A stretch of 64,000 nucleotides of DNA from an uncultured Gammaproteobacteria bacterium. GTDB lineage: Bacteria > Pseudomonadota > Gammaproteobacteria > Pseudomonadales > Pseudohongiellaceae. Each line of letters begins with the position of its first letter. Position 1 is the first letter of the stretch. Shown here in pieces: positions 1 to 8,354 of this stretch. The notes beneath the pieces are model-generated. The model saw only the letters and a list, made by a program, of their open reading frames with translations, had not been told where the DNA came from and made no database searches. The stretch covers positions 1 through 64,000 of the forward strand of contig CALEJT010000033.1 in the NCBI GenBank assembly GCA_937898685.1. The letters run 5' to 3'. The position numbers and the translations under genes were made by a program.

Positions 1-217
1 GGGTTGACGGTAGTACTGCTGGAGAGGAGAAGTATCAGGTGTGATGGTGCTTCTATGACAGCGGAAGAATGCTGTAAGAGAGTGAGCGATAGCAGAGACA
101 GGGAACATCTCTGTGCGGTTGAGGGAATGGGGGCGCCAACGTGTTCGTAAGCGAAGGATGCTTCGCTAAATGCAAGAAGGGCTGCGACTAGAGATCGTTT
201 GAGAGAAGAAAAAGAAG
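1..217. other. no gene recognised
   Basis: I see no convincing coding region, RNA gene or repeat here. A short inverted repeat (GCGAAG/CTTCGC, 151-166) lies downstream of the leftward tRNA and could help end its transcript, but it has no T-tract, so this is only a possibility. Confidence 0.4.
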
Positions 218-292
218 TGGCTGGGGTGGCTGGATTTGAACCAACGAATGACGGAATCAGAATCCGTTGCCTTACCGCTTGGCGACACCCCA
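218..292 (-). tRNA. tRNA-Gln (anticodon CTG)
   Basis: The minus strand folds as a complete cloverleaf. The acceptor stem is TGGGGTG/CACCCCA with discriminator G and an encoded CCA end at 218-220. The D-arm is GCC/GGC, the anticodon stem is ACGGA/TCCGT around loop TTCTGAT, and the T-arm is GTTGG/CCAGC around TTCAAAT. Loop positions 34-36 read CTG, the glutamine anticodon, and the UGGGGU-type acceptor end is typical of bacterial tRNA-Gln. It lies downstream of the leftward purine permease gene and has its own -10 box. Confidence 0.96.
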
Positions 293-300
293 GCAGTGGA

Positions 301-316
301 GGCGCATTATAGCGCC
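301..316 (-). promoter_or_regulatory. -10 box of the tRNA-Gln promoter
   Basis: On the minus strand a perfect TATAAT (311-306) sits about 14 bp upstream of the tRNA 5' end, inside GGCGCTATAATGCGCC. It is followed by a GC-rich discriminator, as is usual for stringently controlled stable-RNA promoters. No good -35 hexamer was found at 16-18 bp. The self-complementary arms around the -10 could be coincidental. Confidence 0.6.
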
Positions 317-440
317 CATTTCAAAAAATGCAGCCCCAAATTTGATTCTTCTTAGGCATGGATGGGGCTGCCTCATCCATGTGTCTTCGGGCTTTGAAGC
401 CCGCTGAATTCAAGCCTTTTCCGTCCTTTTCTCAGCGCGT

Positions 441-1742
441 TCAATCGAGAAAGGCAAACTTCAAAGCGAAGATCACGGCGATCACGTACACCGTGGCCGG
501 AATTTCCTTGTGGCGGCCACCGATGAGCTTGATGCCGAGATAGCTGATGAAGCCCACGCCGATGCCGTCGGAAATGGAGTAGCCGAGTGGCATCGCGAGC
601 GCGGTGAGAATGGCGGGGGTGATCTCGGTGATGTCGTTCCAGTCGAGCTCACGCAGCGAGCGCGCCATCAGGCAGGCCACGAACAACAGCGCCGCGCCGG
701 TGGCGTAGCTGGGAATGCTCGAAGCGAGCGGTGCCAGGAAGAGACACAGCAGAAACAGCACGGCGGTGACGACGGAGGTGAGTCCCGTGCGGCCGCCAGC
801 CTGCACGCCGGATGCGCTTTCGATGTAGCTGGTGGTGGAAGAAGTACCGAGCACTGCGCCGAGTGTTGTGGTGACGGAGTCGGCGAGCAGTGCGCGACGC
901 AGACGCGGCAGATGGCCTTTTTCGTCGAGCATGCCTGCCTGCGAGGCCACGCCCACCAGGGTGCCGGCAGTGTCGAAGATGTCCACCAGCAGAATGGTGA
1001 GGATGATCGTCACCATCGACATGTCGAAGAGATTGCCGATCTCGAGCTTCATGAACACCGGTGCCATCGAGGGCGGCAGCGACAGCAGGCCGTTGAATTC
1101 GGTAATACCCACGATCCAACCGATGGCGGTGATGCCGAGAATGCCGATCACCACCGCGCCCGTCACACCACGCGCAGTCAGCGCCGCGATCAGAATGAAA
1201 CCGAGCAGCAACAAGGCAGCTGGCAGGCTGGTGAGGTCACCGAGGTCCACCAGCGTTGCCGGGTTCGCCACCACGATGCCCGAACCACTCAAGGCGATGA
1301 TAGCAAGGAAAAAACCGATGCCGGCGGAAATGCCGAGCTTGAGAGACTTCGGAATCGAGTTGAACAGCCACTCGCGCACGGGCAACACACTCAGCGCCAC
1401 GAAGATCGCGCCGGCGATGAACACCGCCCCCAACACCTGCTGCCAGCCGTAGCCCATTGCGAGCACCGCGGTGTAGGCGAAGAAGGCGTTCTGTCCCATG
1501 CCCGGCGCCTGCGCCACCGGATAGTTGGCCACCACTCCCATCAGGAACGTGCCGAGCGCACCGGCGATACAGGTGGCAACGAACACCGCGCCGAAGTCCA
1601 TGCCGGTTTCGGACAGGATGGAGGGGTTCACCACCGTGATGTACGCCATGGCGAGGAAGGTGGTGATACCGCCCAGGATTTCGCGCCGCACGGTGGAGTT
1701 GGCTGCGGCGATGCCGAATTTGCGATCGAGATAGGCATTCAT
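441..1742 (-). CDS. NCS2/AzgA-type purine (hypoxanthine/guanine/adenine) permease
   Basis: Predicted inner-membrane proton-driven nucleobase permease of 433 residues, the usual size for the AzgA branch of NCS2. It is almost entirely hydrophobic, with 12-14 likely membrane segments. Family landmarks are GMGQNAFFAY at 81-90, LVDIFDTAGT at 252-261 and SVTTTLGAVLGTSSTTSY at 289-306. It is the last gene of the leftward puuE-atzG-atzE-permease operon, 51 bp after atzE, so it most likely imports a purine base for the pathway encoded around it. The exact substrate (guanine, hypoxanthine, xanthine or adenine) cannot be read from the sequence. The start has only a weak Shine-Dalgarno match. The 3' flank contains two hairpins (357-381 and 388-403) without a clear T-tract. 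Confidence 0.9.
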   Translation of the reverse strand: MNAYLDRKFGIAAANSTVRREILGGITTFLAMAYITVVNPSILSETGMDFGAVFVATCIAGALGTFLMGVVANYPVAQAPGMGQNAFFAYTAVLAMGYGWQQVLGAVFIAGAIFVALSVLPVREWLFNSIPKSLKLGISAGIGFFLAIIALSGSGIVVANPATLVDLGDLTSLPAALLLLGFILIAALTARGVTGAVVIGILGITAIGWIVGITEFNGLLSLPPSMAPVFMKLEIGNLFDMSMVTIILTILLVDIFDTAGTLVGVASQAGMLDEKGHLPRLRRALLADSVTTTLGAVLGTSSTTSYIESASGVQAGGRTGLTSVVTAVLFLLCLFLAPLASSIPSYATGAALLFVACLMARSLRELDWNDITEITPAILTALAMPLGYSISDGIGVGFISYLGIKLIGGRHKEIPATVYVIAVIFALKFAFLD

Positions 1743-1793
1743 GTTGGTGGATCCGTTGGTTAGCGAATAAGGGTCATTGCGGCTTCGTGAGCC

Positions 1794-3200
1794 TCAGGCA
1801 CAGTCCGGTGGTAAGCGGCACTCGGCGATGCCTTGGTGTTCGAGCTGCCAGGCGACGCGTAGGCAGAGGTCTTCGCGCCACGGTGCCGCCACGATCTGCA
1901 CGCCGATCGGCAGCTTCGCGCCAGGCAGGAAGAGCGGCACGCTGCACACGGGCAGTCCGATGGCGGAGAAGGGCTGCGTGAACACGCCGAGGTTGGGGCG
2001 CAGCGGATGTTCGACGCCGTCGAGAACCAGGGTCTTGCTGCCGAGCAGCGGTGCGCTGCAAGGCGTGCAGGGCGCGATGATCACGTCGACGTCTTCGAAC
2101 ACCTTCAACATCTGTTCCAGCCAGCGGCGGCGCACTTGCTGCGCGCGGATGTACCAGGTAGCGGGGAAGAGGCTGCCGGCGAGGAAGCGGTCGCGCGTGT
2201 CGGGATCGAAATCCTCGAGTCGGGTGAGTAAGCGCTCGCGATGCAGCGCGGCGCCTTCGGCATTGGTGATCAGGTAAGCGGCGGAGCGGCCTTCGGCGGC
2301 GCCGTCGAGGGAAAGTGAGTGTCCCACGCCGAGGGCGTCGCAGACCTTGCTCACGGCGGCGTCGGCTTCGGGGAAGTTGCTGCAATCGAAGAAGCCGCCG
2401 GCGCGTGCGATGCGTAAGCCCTCACTTCCTTGCGAAAGCGCAGAGCTCGTGTCCAACCAGGGCTGGGACACGCACGCGAGGTCGCCGGCGTCGTGACCCT
2501 GCAGGTGATCGAAGGCGAGCGCGAGATCTTCGACGCTACGTGCCAGTGGCCCGACGTGGTCGAGACTTTCCGAAAAGGGAAAGGTGCCGGTGCGCGGCAG
2601 ACGGCCGTAGGTGGGCTTGAGTCCGAACACACCGCACAGGGAAGACGGCACACGAATGGAGCCGTTGGTGTCCGAGCCGAGCGTCAGCGGCACCAGTGCC
2701 GCGCCAACCGCCGTGCCGGAGCCCGACGACGAACCACCACTCATGCGCTCGCGATCCCAGGGATTGCGACAGGCGCCGTAGTGGGCGTTCTCGCCGGTGA
2801 AGTCGTAGGCGTATTCGCCCATGCCGAGGGCACCGACGAGAATCGCGCCTTGCGCTTCGAGGCGCTGGATCAGGACAGCGTCGCGTGTCGCCGGTGGATG
2901 GCTGGAGTTGATGAAGCTGCCGGCCAGCGTGCTGAGTCCTTCGATGTCGAACAGGTTCTTCACCGCGAAGGGCACACCGGTGAGTGTCCCCGGGTCTTCG
3001 CCGCGGGCGAGGCGGGCGTCGAGCTCGTGGGCTCGCTCGAGTGCGCGCTCACTCACCACGTGGGTGAAGCAATTCAGGCCTGGGTTCGATTGGGCGATGC
3101 GCTCGAGGCAAGCCTGCGTGTGCTCCACCACGCTCAACTCGCCGCGCCGCGCGGCCGTGGCAATGCTGACGGCCGACAGCATGGGTACTGCCTTGCTCAT
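1794..3200 (-). CDS. AtzE/HpxY-family amidase (amidase signature)
   Basis: A 468-residue amidase-signature hydrolase. The Ser-cisSer-Lys triad is visible: Lys81 in FAVKNLFD, a cis-Ser in MSGGSSSGSG (about 157) and the nucleophile Ser181 in GSDTNGSIR. Length and motifs fit AtzE (1-carboxybiuret hydrolase catalytic subunit) and the HpxY protein of Klebsiella purine clusters. Its ATG overlaps the stop of the small AtzG-like gene by 4 bp (ATGA), the usual translational coupling of this heterodimer. In this cluster it probably hydrolyses an amide or ureido intermediate downstream of allantoate, but the HpxY substrate is not established, so the exact reaction is open. An indole-acetamide-type amidase is less likely given the AtzG partner. 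Confidence 0.85.
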   Translation of the reverse strand: MSKAVPMLSAVSIATAARRGELSVVEHTQACLERIAQSNPGLNCFTHVVSERALERAHELDARLARGEDPGTLTGVPFAVKNLFDIEGLSTLAGSFINSSHPPATRDAVLIQRLEAQGAILVGALGMGEYAYDFTGENAHYGACRNPWDRERMSGGSSSGSGTAVGAALVPLTLGSDTNGSIRVPSSLCGVFGLKPTYGRLPRTGTFPFSESLDHVGPLARSVEDLALAFDHLQGHDAGDLACVSQPWLDTSSALSQGSEGLRIARAGGFFDCSNFPEADAAVSKVCDALGVGHSLSLDGAAEGRSAAYLITNAEGAALHRERLLTRLEDFDPDTRDRFLAGSLFPATWYIRAQQVRRRWLEQMLKVFEDVDVIIAPCTPCSAPLLGSKTLVLDGVEHPLRPNLGVFTQPFSAIGLPVCSVPLFLPGAKLPIGVQIVAAPWREDLCLRVAWQLEHQGIAECRLPPDCA

Positions 3201-3433
3201 CGGACGCGGCCTTGGGTCGGGATCAGTGCGGGAACGTACACTGCCGCGTGTTGTGCTGCGGGATCGACCGGCGCTGCGAACACGCTCTGTGCCATGCGCG
3301 CTGCGATGATGAGGTGAGTGCCCACCTCGGCCAGATACTGGGCGGGGATTTCGATACCTGCCGCTTTCGCCAAACTTTCTATCAGCGCGCCCTTGTCGCC
3401 ATCTGCCAACAGGACGCTGTGCAAATCACTCAT
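3197..3433 (-). CDS. AtzG/HpxX-like small subunit (DUF4089)
   Basis: A small protein of 78 residues starting MSDLHSVLLAD. It is similar in size, acidic helical N-terminus and position to AtzG/HpxX (DUF4089), which forms a stabilising complex with AtzE-type amidases. I chose the ATG at 3433 because TGGAG lies 7-8 bp upstream. The ATG at 3445 would add MEQY but has no Shine-Dalgarno sequence. It overlaps atzE by 4 bp. A RutR-like palindrome at 3520-3537 lies just upstream, suggesting that this pair can also be transcribed separately from puuE. Confidence 0.75.
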   Translation of the reverse strand: MSDLHSVLLADGDKGALIESLAKAAGIEIPAQYLAEVGTHLIIAARMAQSVFAAPVDPAAQHAAVYVPALIPTQGRVR

Positions 3434-3519
3434 GTACTGCTCCATCGTTCCGGCTACGGCCGGTCCTGCTCATTACTTCGGCATGTGCCGGGCAGAGCCC
3501 AGCAAGTTCCGTGCCCATT

Positions 3520-3537
3520 CCTGTCCAAGTGGTCAGG
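3520..3537. promoter_or_regulatory. RutR-box-like operator upstream of atzG
   Basis: CCTGTCCAAGTGGTCAGG is an 18-bp palindrome with 7 of 8 positions matching between arms. It closely matches the E. coli RutR consensus TTGACCANNTGGTCAA. It overlaps the last codons of puuE and lies 87 bp before the atzG start, so it may control an internal promoter. Confidence 0.6.
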
Positions 3538-4441
3538 GTTTGGCGTTGGCATGCCAGTGACGTGCGATGTCGACGCGACGGCAGATCCACACCTTGTCGT
3601 GCGACTGCACGTAGTCGAGGAAGCGCTGCAGCGCGCGGAATCGCGCCGGACGTCCTACCAGGCGGCAGTGCAGGCCCACGTTCAACAGCTTCGGTGTCGA
3701 CTCGCCTTCTTCATACAGCACGTCGAAGGCATCGCGCAGATAGGTGAAGAATTGCTCGGCGTTGTGGAAGCCCTGCGCCGTGGCGAAGCGCATGTCGTTG
3801 GTGTCGAGGGTGTAGGGGATCACGAGATGCGGCCCCTGCGGACCTTCCACCCAATAGGGAAGGTCATCGGCATAGGAGTCCGAGTCATAAAGCACGCCGC
3901 CCTGTTCGAGCACGAGACGACGTGTGTTCGGGCTGTCGCGTCCCGTGTACCAGCCGAGCGGCGGCGCGCCGGTGAGACGTTCGTGCAGTGCGAAAGCTAG
4001 CTGGATTTGCCGGCGTTCTTCCTCTTCCGGCATGAACTGATGATCGATCCAGCGCAGGCCGTGACAGGCGATTTCCCAGTCGGCTTCCTTCATTGCCGCG
4101 ACCGCCTCGGGATTCAACGCGAGTGCTGCACCAACGCCAAAGATCGTCAACGGCAGACCGCGTTCCTCGAACAAGCGCTGCACGCGCCAGAAGCCGGCGC
4201 GCGAACCGTATTCGTACAGCGTTTCCATGCTCATGTGGCGCGCGGGATAGGCGCGCGCACCGATGATTTCCGAGAGAAAGGTTTCCGATGCTTCGTCGCC
4301 GTGCAGCACGCAGTTTTCGCCGCCTTCCTCGTAGTTGAGGACGAATTGCAGCGCGATGCGCGCATTGCCGGGAAGCGCGACCACGGGAGGATTCCTGCCG
4401 TAGCCGATCATGTCGCGGGGGTAGGGAAGTTCGTAATACAT
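3533..4441 (-). CDS. PuuE-type allantoinase (polysaccharide-deacetylase fold)
   Basis: Hydrolyses (S)-allantoin to allantoate in the cytoplasm. At 302 residues it has the usual PuuE length, with the diagnostic N-terminus YPRDMIGYGRNPP (7-19), FVLNYEEGGEN (33-43) and HGLRWIDHQF. It belongs to the carbohydrate esterase 4/NodB-like fold, not to the metallo-amidohydrolase AllB family, and PuuE enzymes are known to lack the usual deacetylase metal site. AGGTGA precedes the ATG. It is the first gene of the leftward operon and is divergent from the nucleoside-protein operon across a 411-bp control region. It follows directly from the UraD and HIU-hydrolase products encoded at 16.7-17.6 kb. Confidence 0.93.
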   Translation of the reverse strand: MYYELPYPRDMIGYGRNPPVVALPGNARIALQFVLNYEEGGENCVLHGDEASETFLSEIIGARAYPARHMSMETLYEYGSRAGFWRVQRLFEERGLPLTIFGVGAALALNPEAVAAMKEADWEIACHGLRWIDHQFMPEEEERRQIQLAFALHERLTGAPPLGWYTGRDSPNTRRLVLEQGGVLYDSDSYADDLPYWVEGPQGPHLVIPYTLDTNDMRFATAQGFHNAEQFFTYLRDAFDVLYEEGESTPKLLNVGLHCRLVGRPARFRALQRFLDYVQSHDKVWICRRVDIARHWHANAKP

Positions 4442-4494
4442 GGTTCACCTGCAGGATGTGTTTCGCAGGCTACTGGGCAAAAGCCGTACCAATG

Positions 4495-4512
4495 TCCGAC
4501 CAAGTGGCCAGC
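4495..4512. promoter_or_regulatory. RutR-box-like operator
   Basis: TCCGACCAAGTGGCCAGC is an imperfect palindrome (CCGACCA-AG-TGGCCAG) 54 bp upstream of the puuE ATG, placed for control of the leftward operon. Confidence 0.55.
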
Positions 4513-4615
4513 TCAGGCGCGGCTTGGGTTTTTGCCGATCGAGAGCGCCGGAAAACGGTGCGACGCGCTCCCAAATAGGGCGCTTGATGTGTGCAGCGCA
4601 CCAAGAAAAAGCGCT

Positions 4616-4633
4616 CCTGTCTCAATGGTCAGG
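4616..4633. promoter_or_regulatory. weaker RutR-box-like operator
   Basis: CCTGTCTCAATGGTCAGG keeps the CCTG...CAGG ends and the 18-bp geometry of the other boxes, with a good right arm TGGTCAGG. The left arm is degenerate, so confidence is lower. Confidence 0.35.
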
Positions 4634-4783
4634 TTCTTGGTGGCCACCGCAAACAGGGGACACCCACCTTCGTTCGAACTCCAAAGTCGGCAGCCAAACC
4701 AAGAAAAATCACGCAGAAATTCCGGTGCGGCGTGCGATTTTCATGCGCGCGCCGGCCTCAGTCGGGAACGGCTCACAGAAAAA

Positions 4784-4801
4784 ATTGATCAAGTGGACAG
4801 T
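4784..4801. promoter_or_regulatory. RutR-box-like operator
   Basis: ATTGATCAAGTGGACAGT is an imperfect palindrome with the same AG centre. It ends 51 bp before the ATG of the nucleoside-protein gene, placed for control of the rightward operon. Confidence 0.5.
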
Positions 4802-4852
4802 TATTGGTGCGGCTCTTGCTTGAGGTAGGGCAAACCTTCAAGAGGAGTGCAC

Positions 4853-5905
4853 ATGAAGTACTTGATGGCCGCCTTGCTGGGCCTCTTCAGCAGTTTGAGT
4901 GTCTATGCTCAGGAAGAACCCCTGCCGGTGAAAGTCGTGGTGGTGACCATGTTCGAAATCGGCACCGACGACGACAACATCGCCGGCGAATTCCAGCTCT
5001 GGAAAGAGCGCCGCAATCTCACCGAAGTCTTCCCCTTCGGTGGCTACCACGACCTCTACTACGACCGCGAAGACCAACTCCTGGTGATGGTCACCGGCAT
5101 CGGCACCGCCAAGTCGGCAGCGTCGGTGATGATGCTCGGCATGGATCCGCGCTTCGATGTGTCCAAGGCCTACTGGCTGGTGGCAGGCATCGCCGGCATC
5201 GATCCGGAAGATGGTTCCATCGGTTCCGCCGCCTGGGCCACCTACTTGGTCGATGGCGACCTCAGTCACGAAATCGACGCCCGCGAAATTCCGGAAGATT
5301 GGCCCTTCGGTTACTTCGCGCGCTACACCTCCAAGCCCTTCGATCCGAACAAGCCGGAGCCGACGGGTGAGATGTTTGCGCTCAACGCCGAGCTCACCGA
5401 GTGGGCCTATCAATTGACCAAGGACACGGAGATCCCCGATCTGCCGGGTCTGAAGGAAACGCGCGAACTCTATACCGAGCATCCCAAAGCGCAGCTGCCG
5501 CCCTTCGTGTTGAAAGGTGACCATCTCGCCGCACTGACTTTCTGGCACGGCGCCATGCTCAACGACTGGGCCAACCAGTGGGTGGATTACTGGACCGAAG
5601 GCAAGGGAGAGTTCGTCACCTCCGCCATGGAAGAAACCGGCACCATGCAGTCGCTCACCTTCCTCGGCAACATCGGTCGCGCCGATCCAGAGCGCGTGCT
5701 CGTACTGCGTACCGCCAGCAACTACACCATGCAGCCGCCCGGTCTGACTGCCGCCGAAAACCTATTGAAGGAAAACGACGGCTACGCCGGCCTCGAAGCA
5801 TCCGTCGAAGCCGCCTATCTCGTAGGTTCGAAAGTGGTCGACGCCCTGATCGCTGGCTGGGATGTCTACTCCGAACGTCTGCCCACCACTGCTGATCTGA
5901 AGTAA
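4853..5905 (+). CDS. exported NUP-family purine nucleoside permease-like protein
   Basis: A 350-residue protein with a cleavable signal peptide (about 1-19, ending SVYA before QEE), followed by a domain of the NUP purine-nucleoside permease family. Family-like stretches include KVVVVTMFEIG (26-36), VMVTGIGTAKSA and WLVAGIAGIDPEDG. The fold resembles nucleoside phosphorylases and there are no further membrane segments. It is therefore more likely a periplasmic nucleoside-binding or nucleoside-processing protein than a classical permease. The ATG at 4853 is preceded by AGGAG with 5-bp spacing; an in-frame GTG at 4847 is less likely. It heads the rightward operon and is followed 8 bp later by hpxW. 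Its context and the exported adenosine deaminase at 29.5 kb suggest extracytoplasmic nucleoside scavenging, which is inference. Confidence 0.8.
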   Translation: MKYLMAALLGLFSSLSVYAQEEPLPVKVVVVTMFEIGTDDDNIAGEFQLWKERRNLTEVFPFGGYHDLYYDREDQLLVMVTGIGTAKSAASVMMLGMDPRFDVSKAYWLVAGIAGIDPEDGSIGSAAWATYLVDGDLSHEIDAREIPEDWPFGYFARYTSKPFDPNKPEPTGEMFALNAELTEWAYQLTKDTEIPDLPGLKETRELYTEHPKAQLPPFVLKGDHLAALTFWHGAMLNDWANQWVDYWTEGKGEFVTSAMEETGTMQSLTFLGNIGRADPERVLVLRTASNYTMQPPGLTAAENLLKENDGYAGLEASVEAAYLVGSKVVDALIAGWDVYSERLPTTADLK

Positions 5906-5913
5906 GGCCTCGC

Positions 5914-7518
5914 ATGAAGTCCCAGGGTTCCATTGCCTTCACGGCGCCGCATCATCTTGCGAGCGCTGCCGGCTTCGCGCTGCTCGAGCAGGGTGCGAGT
6001 GCCATCGACGCCATGATTGCCGCAGCAGCGGCGATCACCGTCGCCTATCCGCACATGAACAGTCTCGGTGGTGACGGTTTCTGGTTGATCCACGCGCCGG
6101 GCGAAAAGCCGATCGCCATCGATGCCTGCGGCAATGCTGCGGCGCTGGCCGATCAAAACTTCTACGCCGGCCACAGCAGCATTCCCACGCGCGGTGGTCC
6201 TGCTGCGCTCACGATGGCGGGCACGCTCGATGGTTGGCGCTGTGCACAGGAATGGCAGAGTCAACGCGGCATCGCGAGTCGTCCGCTTGCGGAACTGCTT
6301 GCGCCCGCGCTGCGCATGGCGGAAGAAGGCATCGTCGTCACCAAATCCCTGCAGATGGCGAGTGAAAAGGTTGCCGCCGATCTGGCGCAACTGGGTGCCT
6401 ATCAGCGCGTGTTCTGCCCTGCGGGACGCACGCTGCAGGAAGGTGACACACTGCGTAACCCGGGACTCGCACAACTTCTGCGCGTTCTGAGTGAACGTGG
6501 CACCGACGAGTTTTATCGCGGCGATCTCGCAGTGGAACTTGCGCGTTGGTTGCACGCCAACGGCAGTCCGCTGCGCGCCGGTGATTTCGCTGCCTATCGC
6601 GCACGTATCGTTGATCCCCTCTCGGTGCGTGTGCGGGCAGCAACCATCTACAACCTGCCGCCGCCCACGCAGGGCTTGGCGTCACTGTTGATCCTCGGCA
6701 TCTACGATCGCCTCGAAGAAAAGTACCAGCCGCGAAGCGAAGCCGAACATCTGCATCTGCTGGTGGAAGCGATCAAGCAGGCCTTCGTCGTGCGCGACAA
6801 GACCATCTGCGATCCCGCACATCTCGCTGCAGGTTGGGACAGCCACCTGACGGAAGAGGGTGTTGCCGCACTGGCCGCTGCCGTCGATCCCAAACAGGCG
6901 AGTCCCTGGCCGCGTGTGGCCAAACCTGGCGACACCGTGTGGATGGGCGCCGTCGATGGCAGTGGCTTGATGGTGAGCTTCATCCAGAGTGTGTATTGGG
7001 AATTCGGTTCGGGGTTGGTGAACGAAGACTACGGTCTGACCTGGAACAACCGTGGTTTGAGCTTCTCGCTCGATCCCGGGCACGTGAATACCTTGCGTCC
7101 CGGTTGCAAACCCTTTCACACGCTCAACCCCGCGTTTGCGATCTTCGACGATGGGCGTCGTCTCTCGTACGGCACCATGGGTGGTGAGGGACAGCCACAG
7201 ACCCAGTCGGCTGTGTTCTCGCGCTATGCCTATCAGAACCTCAGTCTGCAGGAAGCGATCGCGCGTGGCCGTTGGTTGCTCGGTCGCACCTGGGGTGACA
7301 GCAGTCACGATCTCAAACTCGAAGCGGATCTGGCCGAAGTGGCGGGCGAAGGTTTGCGTGCGCTCGGCCACAACTTTCGTGTCGTACCCGCGTGCAATGA
7401 AATGATGGGCCACGCTGGCGCCATCGCGCTCGATGCCGATGGTGCGGTGGAAGCCGCGACCGATCCGCGCAGCGATGGCCGTGCCTATGCACGCAATGCC
7501 AAGCAGGAGCGCAAGTGA
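5914..7518 (+). CDS. HpxW-type oxamate amidohydrolase (gamma-glutamyltransferase family)
   Basis: An Ntn-hydrolase of 534 residues. The gamma-glutamyltransferase fold is evident, and the sequence around the predicted autocatalytic Thr341 (KPGDTVWMGAVD) followed by GLMVSFIQS matches HpxW rather than glutathione-processing enzymes. There is no signal peptide, which fits a cytoplasmic catabolic enzyme. HpxW hydrolyses oxamate to oxalate and ammonia at the end of the Klebsiella hpx allantoin route. The precursor is expected to cleave itself before Thr341 into two subunits. It lies between the NUP gene (8-bp gap) and the TauE gene (1-bp overlap TGATG), so it is tightly operonic. No oxamate carbamoyltransferase genes are visible in the window. 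Confidence 0.87.
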   Translation: MKSQGSIAFTAPHHLASAAGFALLEQGASAIDAMIAAAAAITVAYPHMNSLGGDGFWLIHAPGEKPIAIDACGNAAALADQNFYAGHSSIPTRGGPAALTMAGTLDGWRCAQEWQSQRGIASRPLAELLAPALRMAEEGIVVTKSLQMASEKVAADLAQLGAYQRVFCPAGRTLQEGDTLRNPGLAQLLRVLSERGTDEFYRGDLAVELARWLHANGSPLRAGDFAAYRARIVDPLSVRVRAATIYNLPPPTQGLASLLILGIYDRLEEKYQPRSEAEHLHLLVEAIKQAFVVRDKTICDPAHLAAGWDSHLTEEGVAALAAAVDPKQASPWPRVAKPGDTVWMGAVDGSGLMVSFIQSVYWEFGSGLVNEDYGLTWNNRGLSFSLDPGHVNTLRPGCKPFHTLNPAFAIFDDGRRLSYGTMGGEGQPQTQSAVFSRYAYQNLSLQEAIARGRWLLGRTWGDSSHDLKLEADLAEVAGEGLRALGHNFRVVPACNEMMGHAGAIALDADGAVEAATDPRSDGRAYARNAKQERK

Positions 7519-8330
7519 TGATGGAGTATTTGCCCATCGCTCTGGCGCTCGTCGCTGCCGGTGCGCTGGCGGGAATTCTCGCGGGCTTGCTCGGTGTCGG
7601 CGGCGGCATCGTCATCGTGCCGGTGCTCTACACCGTGTTCACGTCGATCGGCATCAGTCCGGCCACGGCGATGTCGATTGCCACTGCTACGTCATTGCTC
7701 ACCATCGTGCCGACCAGTATTTCCTCGGCGCGTGCGCATCAGCGGCGTGGCAACGTCGATCCCGTACTCGTGCGTACGTGGGCGGTGCCGCTGCTGGTGG
7801 GTGTGGTCGCTGGCAGTCTCGTTGCCGTGAGCACGCGCGGCACGCTGCTCAGCATCGTGTTCGGTACCTTGGCTGTACTGGTGGCGCTCAATATGTTGCT
7901 GCGCGCGAAGGCACCACCGCTGCGTCCTGCCTTGCCGGGTTTTGCCGGTCAGTCCGTGATGGCGAGTACCGTTGGCTTCTTCTCTGTATTGATGGGTGTC
8001 GGTGCCGGCACGCTCGGTGTGCCGATGATGACGAGCTGCAACGTGCCACCGCATCGCGCGGTCGGAACCGCGTCGCTCTTCGGCTTGTTCATCGCCTTGC
8101 CGGCTTCCGTGATTCTGCTGACCACGGGGGTGACGCCATCCGACGCACCGCCCGGCACTTACGGCCTCGTCAATCTTCCCGGTTTTGCCGTGGTACTGCC
8201 GACCACGATTCTGCTCGCACCCTATGGCGTGAAGATCGGTGCGCGTCTCGATCCGGTGCGGCTGAAACAGGTATTCGCGTGTTTCTTGGTTTTGGTAGGC
8301 CTGCGCATGCTGTGGCAGAGCCTTGGCTAG
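7518..8330 (+). CDS. TauE/SafE-family membrane exporter
   Basis: A 270-residue polytopic inner-membrane protein with about eight hydrophobic segments and the glycine-rich family element GLLGVGGGIVIVP near residue 25. It also has a second half-repeat at VLMGVGAGTLGVP. TauE/SafE proteins export or import small anions such as sulfite, sulfoacetate or organic acids. AGGAG sits 8 bp upstream of the ATG at 7518, which overlaps the hpxW stop (TGATG). Its place between oxamate hydrolase and the aminotransferase suggests export or uptake of an anionic intermediate such as oxalate, oxamate or a ureido acid. No substrate can be read from the sequence. Confidence 0.82.
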   Translation: MMEYLPIALALVAAGALAGILAGLLGVGGGIVIVPVLYTVFTSIGISPATAMSIATATSLLTIVPTSISSARAHQRRGNVDPVLVRTWAVPLLVGVVAGSLVAVSTRGTLLSIVFGTLAVLVALNMLLRAKAPPLRPALPGFAGQSVMASTVGFFSVLMGVGAGTLGVPMMTSCNVPPHRAVGTASLFGLFIALPASVILLTTGVTPSDAPPGTYGLVNLPGFAVVLPTTILLAPYGVKIGARLDPVRLKQVFACFLVLVGLRMLWQSLG

Positions 8331-8354
8331 TCATCGACTAAAGTGATCGCTTCA

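Larger units (their letters stand above)
4442..4852. promoter_or_regulatory. divergent control region puuE / NUP operon
   Basis: No gene. This 411-bp gap between divergent operons holds three RutR-box-like palindromes (listed separately) and a CCAAATAGGG decamer at 4571-4580 that recurs in the other divergent control region at 11821-11830. A strong AGGAG (4843-4847) precedes the downstream ATG at 4853. I could not fix the -10/-35 hexamers. Confidence 0.65.

Noticed and set aside
54..149. 31-codon frame before the tRNA
   Set aside because: No ribosome site, no similarity and no operon context.
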